NCBI GenBank assembly: GCA_009923475.1
Contig: RFTM01000026.1
Span: 1 to 11,445 of the forward strand
Reading direction: 5' to 3'
DNA length: 11,445 nucleotides
Source: Gammaproteobacteria bacterium
GTDB taxonomy: Bacteria; Pseudomonadota; Gammaproteobacteria; Steroidobacterales; Steroidobacteraceae
In this document: piece by piece, positions 7,711-11,445 of the stretch
Layout of the letters: each line of letters begins with the position of its first letter
Position numbering within the stretch: the first letter of the stretch is position 1
Made by a program: the position numbers and the translations under genes
Notes under the pieces: model-generated
Told to the model about the DNA's origin: nothing
Databases searched by the model: none
The model's input: only the letters and a program-made list of their open reading frames with translations

Positions 7711-8472
7711 ATGGAACTACGGAACTGCGTCGCCCTCGTCACGGGCGCCAACCGCGGCATCGGCGAGGCCTTCGTGAGGGTGCTGCTCGCCGAGCGCGGC
7801 GCCGCCAAGGTCTACGCGGGGTCGCGCGATGCGGCGGCGGCCCTGCACCTCGAACGCGAGTTCCCGGGCCGCTGCGTGGCCATCGAGCTCGACGTCACCG
7901 ACCCCGCCGAGGTCGCGGCGGCGGCGGAACGCTGCGGCGACGTGGGCCTGCTCGTCAACAACGCGGGGCTCTTCACCAACGAGCTGCTGATCGGCGCGGC
8001 CGACATGTCGCATGCGCGCGCCGAGATGGAGGTCAATTTCTTCGGCCCGCTCGCCATGACGCGGGCCTTCGCGCCGGTGCTGAAGCGCAACGGCGGCGGT
8101 TGCGTGCTGAACGTGCTGTCGGCGGCGGCGATCGTCGCGCTCCCGAACATGGGCGGCTATTCGCCGTCCAAATCGGCCGCGCGCATGCTCTCGACCTCCT
8201 CGCGGGCCGAGCTCGCGCCCCAGGGCACGCATGTCGCCGCGCTCATCGTCGGGTCCGTCGAGACCCGGATGGCCGCGCACGTGCAGGGCGCCAAGGAGAA
8301 GCCCGAGGACATCGCGCGCGCCGGCCTGCGCGCGGCCGAGCGCAACATCGACGAGCTCGACACCGACCGGATGGCCGTCGAGGTCCGCGCCTCGCTGCAG
8401 CTCGACCCCAAGGGCCTCGAGAAGCGGCTCGCGAAGATGCTCTACGCGACCAGCATCAGCACCGGGCGCTGA
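7711..8472 (+). CDS. Short-chain dehydrogenase/reductase (second SDR)
   Basis: A 253-residue classical SDR with [11 protein letters not shown] at residues 11-21, LDVTD (60-64; D61 contacts the adenine in the family), NNAG at 83-86, N109, S137, Y150 and K154 (YSPSK), so the catalytic set is complete. A basic R39 after beta-2 (AGSRD) is suggestive of NADP(H) preference, by inference. It is shorter than and quite different from the SDR at 4346-5260, so the two are not recent duplicates. It lies 26 bases after the ligase stop and is the last gene of the rightward group. The C-terminal region ([20 protein letters not shown] ...) is helical and resembles SDRs with broad short-chain or cyclic alcohol/ketone substrates; the substrate is unknown. 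The stop codon forms the loop of a GC-rich hairpin. Confidence 0.93.
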   Translation: MELRNCVALVTGANRGIGEAFVRVLLAERGAAKVYAGSRDAAAALHLEREFPGRCVAIELDVTDPAEVAAAAERCGDVGLLVNNAGLFTNELLIGAADMSHARAEMEVNFFGPLAMTRAFAPVLKRNGGGCVLNVLSAAAIVALPNMGGYSPSKSAARMLSTSSRAELAPQGTHVAALIVGSVETRMAAHVQGAKEKPEDIARAGLRAAERNIDELDTDRMAVEVRASLQLDPKGLEKRLAKMLYATSISTGR

Positions 8473-8480
8473 GCGCCCGG
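8462..8480 (+). terminator. GC hairpin around the stop codon, possible terminator of the rightward group
   Basis: An 8-bp perfect stem (CCGGGCGC / GCGCCCGG) has the TGA stop codon of the second dehydrogenase as its three-base loop. A smaller 5-bp hairpin follows at 8482-8494 (ACCCG-ACG-CGGGT). There is no T tract, so efficient intrinsic termination is doubtful. It may instead protect the 3' end or assist Rho-independent pausing. Confidence 0.4.
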
Positions 8481-8515
8481 CACCCGACGCGGGTCAGAAC
8501 AGCGGCGTGCGCGCA
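8473..8515. other. Junction between two unlike sequence segments
   Basis: Left of here is a complete catabolic operon; right of here the sequence enters the middle of a GcvP reading frame with no start, promoter or ribosome binding site. Recognisable GcvP similarity begins at about 8516 ([11 protein letters not shown]). Hand counts of leucine codons change across it: 16 CTC to 10 CTG in the dehydrogenase just left; 16 CTC to 4 CTG in the GcvP part; 11 CTC to 2 CTG in the first 110 codons of the oxidoreductase further right. No transposase, terminal repeat or attachment site is visible at the join. Confidence 0.7.
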
Positions 8516-9592
8516 GCGAGCGCCGCGATGTGCGGCTACCGCGTGGTGCCCGTCGCCTGCGACGCGCAGGGCAACATCGATCTCACCGACCTCCGCGCCA
8601 AGACCACCGCGCACGCGCGCGATCTCGCCGCGCTCATGGTCACCTACCCTTCGACGCACGGCGTGTTCGAGACATCGATCCGCGAGGTGTGTGAGCTGAT
8701 CCACGCGCATGGGGGCCAGGTGTACATGGACGGCGCCAACATGAATGCGCAGGTGGGACTCACCTCGCCCGGCCACATCGGCGCCGACGTCTGCCACCTC
8801 AATCTCCACAAGACGTTCTGCATCCCGCACGGCGGCGGCGGTCCCGGCATGGGGCCCATTGGCGTCGCCGCGCACCTTGCGCCTTTCCTTCCCGGTCATC
8901 CGGTCGCCCCCGGCGGCGCTAAAGCGACGGCCGGCGGCCCGCGCATCGGCGCGGTTTCGGCCGCGCCCTATGGCTCGGCCTCCATCCTCGTTATATCGTG
9001 GATGTACATCCGCATGATGGGGCCGGCCCAGCTCGCCGAGGCCACCCGACGCGCCATCCTCAACGCCAACTACGTCGCGAAGCGCCTCGAGGGCCGCTTC
9101 CCCGTGCTCTACCGCGGCGAGAGCGGGCTCATCGCCCACGAGTGCATCATCGACCTGCGCGGGTGGAAGAAACACGGGCTCGAGGTCGAGGACGCCGCGA
9201 AGCGCCTGATGGACTACGGCTACCATGCGCCCACCATGTCGTTCCCCGTTCCCGGCACGCTCATGATCGAGCCCACCGAGAGTGAGTCCAAGGCCGAGCT
9301 GGACCGTTTCTGCGACGCGATGATCTCGATCCACGCCGAGATGCAGGCCGTCGCAGAAGGCGCGAGTGATCGTGCCAACAACCCGCTCAAGCACGCGCCC
9401 CACACCGCGAAGGTTGTCTGCGCCGACACCTGGCAGGTTGAATGCGGAAAGCCGGAAGCGGGGTTCCCGGCGTGGGGCGGATCCATCACCCTTGACGCTG
9501 AAAATCGCGCGCTCCGTGTCCCGGGCCTGATTCTTCCCGCTCGAAAAATCGCGGGGCCGAAAAGCTTGTCGGTCCATCGATGCCGGCGTTGA
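8516..9592 (+). pseudogene. gcvP: Glycine dehydrogenase (glycine cleavage P protein) fragment, truncated at both ends
   Basis: Over about 306 codons (8516-9433) this is unmistakably GcvP, the PLP-dependent decarboxylase of the glycine cleavage system. Evidence includes [45 protein letters not shown] with the PLP-binding lysine at 8810-8812, [29 protein letters not shown] and [14 protein letters not shown]. Full P proteins have about 950 residues; here roughly the first 640 are absent. Similarity also stops after [13 protein letters not shown], so the usual last ~50 residues, beginning with a PYSRE-like segment, are replaced by an unrelated in-frame tail of about 53 codons to the stop at 9590-9592. 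I looked for the missing end in the other plus-strand frames and did not find it. No start codon with a ribosome binding site precedes it (in-frame GTG 8507 and ATG 8528 are unsupported). It is either a gene remnant or an assembly artefact; an active enzyme is very unlikely. Confidence 0.85.
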
Positions 9593-9620
9593 TTCGCAAC
9601 GGCTCCACGCCGTACGCCCC
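9434..9620. other. Non-homologous stretch between the GcvP fragment and the oxidoreductase gene
   Basis: The open frame continues to 9592, but its translation matches nothing I recognise, so this is probably intergenic sequence upstream of the next gene. It contains a 9-base direct repeat (AAAATCGCG at 9501-9509 and 9545-9553) and an isolated TTGACG (9492-9497) without a convincing -10. No terminator or clear promoter was identified. Confidence 0.5.
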
Positions 9621-11090
9621 ATGAAAACCGACCTCAGCCGCCGTTCGTTCCTCCGCGCGACTTCACTCGCCGCCGGCGCCACGCTCGCCACCCGCGCCAT
9701 CACCCCCGCGCGCGCAGCCAATGCCGGCGCCAACGACGCGATCCGCATCGGCATCATCGGCCTCAACAAGGGATCCCAACACCTCAAGACGCTCCTGCAG
9801 ATGCCCGACGTGCGTGTCGCGGGTCTCTGCGATCTCGATCCCGCGGTCCTCGCGCGCATCGCGAAATCCATCCCGGAGGCGAAGGGAAAACCCTTCCTCA
9901 CCACCGACGCCCGCGAGCTGATCGCCCGCAAGGACATCGACGCCGTCATGGTCGTCGCCTGCAACCACTGGCACGCGCTGCTGACCATCTGGGCCTGCCA
10001 GGCTGGCAAGGACGTCTACGTCGAAAAGCCGATGTCGCGCACCGTGTGGGAGGGTCGGAAGATGATCGAGGCCGCGACCAAGTACGGGCGCATCGTGCAG
10101 GTCGGCACCCATTACCGTTCCGAGACCGGCCTCGCCGACGCGATCAAGTACCTCCACGCCGGTGAGCTCGGGAAGATCCATCACATCCGCGCCATCGTCT
10201 ACAACCTGCGCCTGTCGATCGGCCGCCGTCTCCCGTGGTATCCGACCGACGTCAACTACGACTACTTCTGCGGTCCGGCGCCGGTGCGCCCGCTCGAGCG
10301 CAACCGCATGCACTACGACTGGCACTGGAACTGGGAGACCGGCAACGGCGAGCTCGGCAACAACGGCGTGCACGTGCTCGATATCGCGCTTCGCATCGCG
10401 CGCCACGATGTCGCGCCGCGGCGCATCATGAGCTGCGGCAACCGCTACGGCATCGATGACGTCGCCGAGACGCCCAACACCCACCTCGCGGTCTACGATT
10501 ACCCCAGCATTCCCCTGATCTTCGAGCACCGCGCGCTGCCGGCGAAACCCGGTGTTTCCTATCTGGACCAGGTCGGCGGACTCCGCACCGGCGTCATTGC
10601 GTACTGCGAGGGCGGCACCGTCGCCGGCCTCGTCGGGGCGACCGCCTTCGACAAGGACAACAAGGTCATCAGGAAATTCCCGGGCGACGGTGGCGGCACG
10701 CACGTGCGAAATTTCCTCAACGCGATGCGCTCGCGCCGGAAGCAGGATCTCGCCGCGCCCGTCGAGACGGGCCACCTCTCCGCCTCGCTCTGCCACTACG
10801 GCAACATCTCGTACCGCGTCGGCGAATCCGCCGCGCCCGCGCAGGTCGATGCCGCGCTCGGCAGTTTTCCCGCCGCCCAGGGCATCCACCGCGAACTGCA
10901 GACGCACCTCGGCGTCCACGGGATCGACCTCGCGCGCCGACCGTTCCAACTCGGCCCGTGGCTTGATCTCGACGCCAGCGGCGACGGCATCACTGCCGTC
11001 GGCACGCCACGCCCCGGCGCCCTTGAGCACGCGCGTTTTCTGCTGAAGGAGACGCAGCGCGCCCCGTACGCCATCCCCGACGTCGTCTGA
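9621..11090 (+). CDS. Tat-exported Gfo/Idh/MocA-family oxidoreductase
   Basis: A 489-residue protein with a twin-arginine signal (SRRSFLRA, R7-R8, then a short Ala-rich hydrophobic region to about residue 33). The NAD(P)-binding Rossmann fold follows (IRIGIIGLNKG, residues 41-51; VAGLCDLD) with the family's EKP motif at 135-137 (VEKPMSRTVWEGRKM). The C-terminal domain carries GELGNNGVHVLDIALR, with H251 and D254 at the usual active-site place, and WYPTDVNYDYFCGPAP. Exported members of this family typically act on sugars or sugar derivatives in the periplasm with a tightly bound cofactor. They are especially numerous in Planctomycetes and Verrucomicrobia, including Opitutaceae. The substrate is not predictable. 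ATG 9621 gives the correct Tat signal, though no Shine-Dalgarno is evident. Strong CTC preference for leucine sets it apart from the genes left of 8480. The ORF looks intact and full length. Confidence 0.92.
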   Translation: MKTDLSRRSFLRATSLAAGATLATRAITPARAANAGANDAIRIGIIGLNKGSQHLKTLLQMPDVRVAGLCDLDPAVLARIAKSIPEAKGKPFLTTDARELIARKDIDAVMVVACNHWHALLTIWACQAGKDVYVEKPMSRTVWEGRKMIEAATKYGRIVQVGTHYRSETGLADAIKYLHAGELGKIHHIRAIVYNLRLSIGRRLPWYPTDVNYDYFCGPAPVRPLERNRMHYDWHWNWETGNGELGNNGVHVLDIALRIARHDVAPRRIMSCGNRYGIDDVAETPNTHLAVYDYPSIPLIFEHRALPAKPGVSYLDQVGGLRTGVIAYCEGGTVAGLVGATAFDKDNKVIRKFPGDGGGTHVRNFLNAMRSRRKQDLAAPVETGHLSASLCHYGNISYRVGESAAPAQVDAALGSFPAAQGIHRELQTHLGVHGIDLARRPFQLGPWLDLDASGDGITAVGTPRPGALEHARFLLKETQRAPYAIPDVV

Positions 11091-11445
11091 GCTCCCTACG
11101 CGCAAACACAGCGGCGCTTTCATCGCTCAGCGACGTCTCCCTCGCGGAGCTTGAGCGGCGGCTCGTCGCCAATGGTTTCAAGGCCTCCCACGCGGCTCCC
11201 TTGCTGCGGGCGCATTACGCCGGCGGGCAACTGCCGCCGGACGACACCGGGCCGCGCAGACCACCCGCCGGACTGCGCGAACACCTCGCCGCCGAATTCC
11301 CCGGCGGCACCGCAACCCTCGCGCGGCGTCACGTCGCCGGCGACGGCACCGTGAAGCTGCTGTTGCGGCTCGCCGATGGACGTACCGTGGAAAGCGTGCT
11401 CATGCCGGATTTTGGTCCGCAGCGCGCCGCCGGTTGCGTGTCCTC
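11087..11445 (+). CDS. RlmN-family 23S rRNA/tRNA adenine-C2 methyltransferase, N-terminal part; 3' end beyond window
   Basis: In the frame containing codon 11132-11134 the translation runs SLSDVSLAELERRLVANGF, then AAPLLRAHYAGG, LREHLAAEFPGG, GTVKLLLRLADGRTVESVLMP (11357-11407) and ends with CVSS (11435 on) at the window edge. This is the N-terminal domain layout of RlmN-type radical-SAM methylases, in which VESVLMP and CVSSQ-G-C come just before the CxxxCxxC iron-sulfur motif; that motif lies outside the window. The start is unclear: from the last in-frame stop (11024-11026) to 11132 there is no ATG, GTG or TTG. The listed start is a CTG that overlaps the stop of the preceding gene; the first in-frame TTG (11201) would delete conserved sequence. 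A frameshift or base error near 11030-11130 is an alternative. A paralogue of RlmN is possible. Confidence 0.65.
   Translation, partial: MSSLRANTAALSSLSDVSLAELERRLVANGFKASHAAPLLRAHYAGGQLPPDDTGPRRPPAGLREHLAAEFPGGTATLARRHVAGDGTVKLLLRLADGRTVESVLMPDFGPQRAAGCVS

Noticed and set aside
9501..9553. Direct repeat AAAATCGCG as an attachment site or operator pair
   Set aside because: Only 9 bases, spaced 44 bases, not palindromic and unrelated to the visible breakpoints; chance is adequate.
8473..9620. Mobile element insertion as the cause of the GcvP truncation
   Set aside because: No transposase, integrase, terminal inverted repeats, target duplication or tRNA end could be seen on either side.
8456..10009. 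517-codon minus-strand frame spanning the junction, the GcvP fragment and the oxidoreductase start
   Set aside because: Considered as a gene bridging the break, but its translation has no recognisable domain and it mirrors coding sequence on the plus strand.
9663..11123. 486-codon minus-strand frame opposite the Gfo/Idh oxidoreductase
   Set aside because: Shadow of a gene with clear Tat, Rossmann and EKP motifs; no independent start signals.

Overview
The window is uniformly GC-rich and falls into two parts that do not look as if they belong together. Positions 1 to about 8480 read like a proteobacterial accessory catabolic locus, while about 8516 to 11445 has gene content reminiscent of Verrucomicrobia (Opitutaceae-type) genomes. 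The taxonomic assignments are inferred from protein style, not from a database search.

Left part (1-8480): two gene groups diverge from a 68-bp region at 5261-5328. Leftward are a short-chain dehydrogenase (4346-5260) of the MFE-2-like 3-hydroxyacyl-CoA dehydrogenase type, a TonB-dependent outer-membrane receptor (1740-4241) ending in a strong intrinsic terminator (1685-1724), and a molybdopterin oxidoreductase (start 1644) that runs off the left edge. Rightward are a SnoaL/NTF2-fold protein (5329-5859), a feruloyl-CoA-synthase-family acyl-CoA ligase (5867-7684) and a second short-chain dehydrogenase (7711-8472). Together they suggest uptake of an organic compound across the outer membrane, activation to a CoA thioester, and oxidation by dehydrogenases. 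The substrate cannot be read from the sequence.

Right part (8516-11445): this begins abruptly inside a glycine dehydrogenase (GcvP) reading frame. Roughly the first two thirds of that protein and its last ~50 residues are missing. It is followed by an intact Tat-exported Gfo/Idh/MocA-type oxidoreductase (9621-11090) and the N-terminal part of an RlmN-family rRNA methyltransferase that runs off the right edge. Leucine codon choice also changes across the junction, becoming strongly CTC-biased. A chimeric assembly joining two genomes, or a real rearrangement, lies between 8473 and 8516. I favour the chimera, and the two halves should not be read as one functional locus until it is excluded.

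No tRNA, rRNA, CRISPR array, transposase or integrase was recognised. The many long opposite-strand ORFs are shadows caused by high GC.
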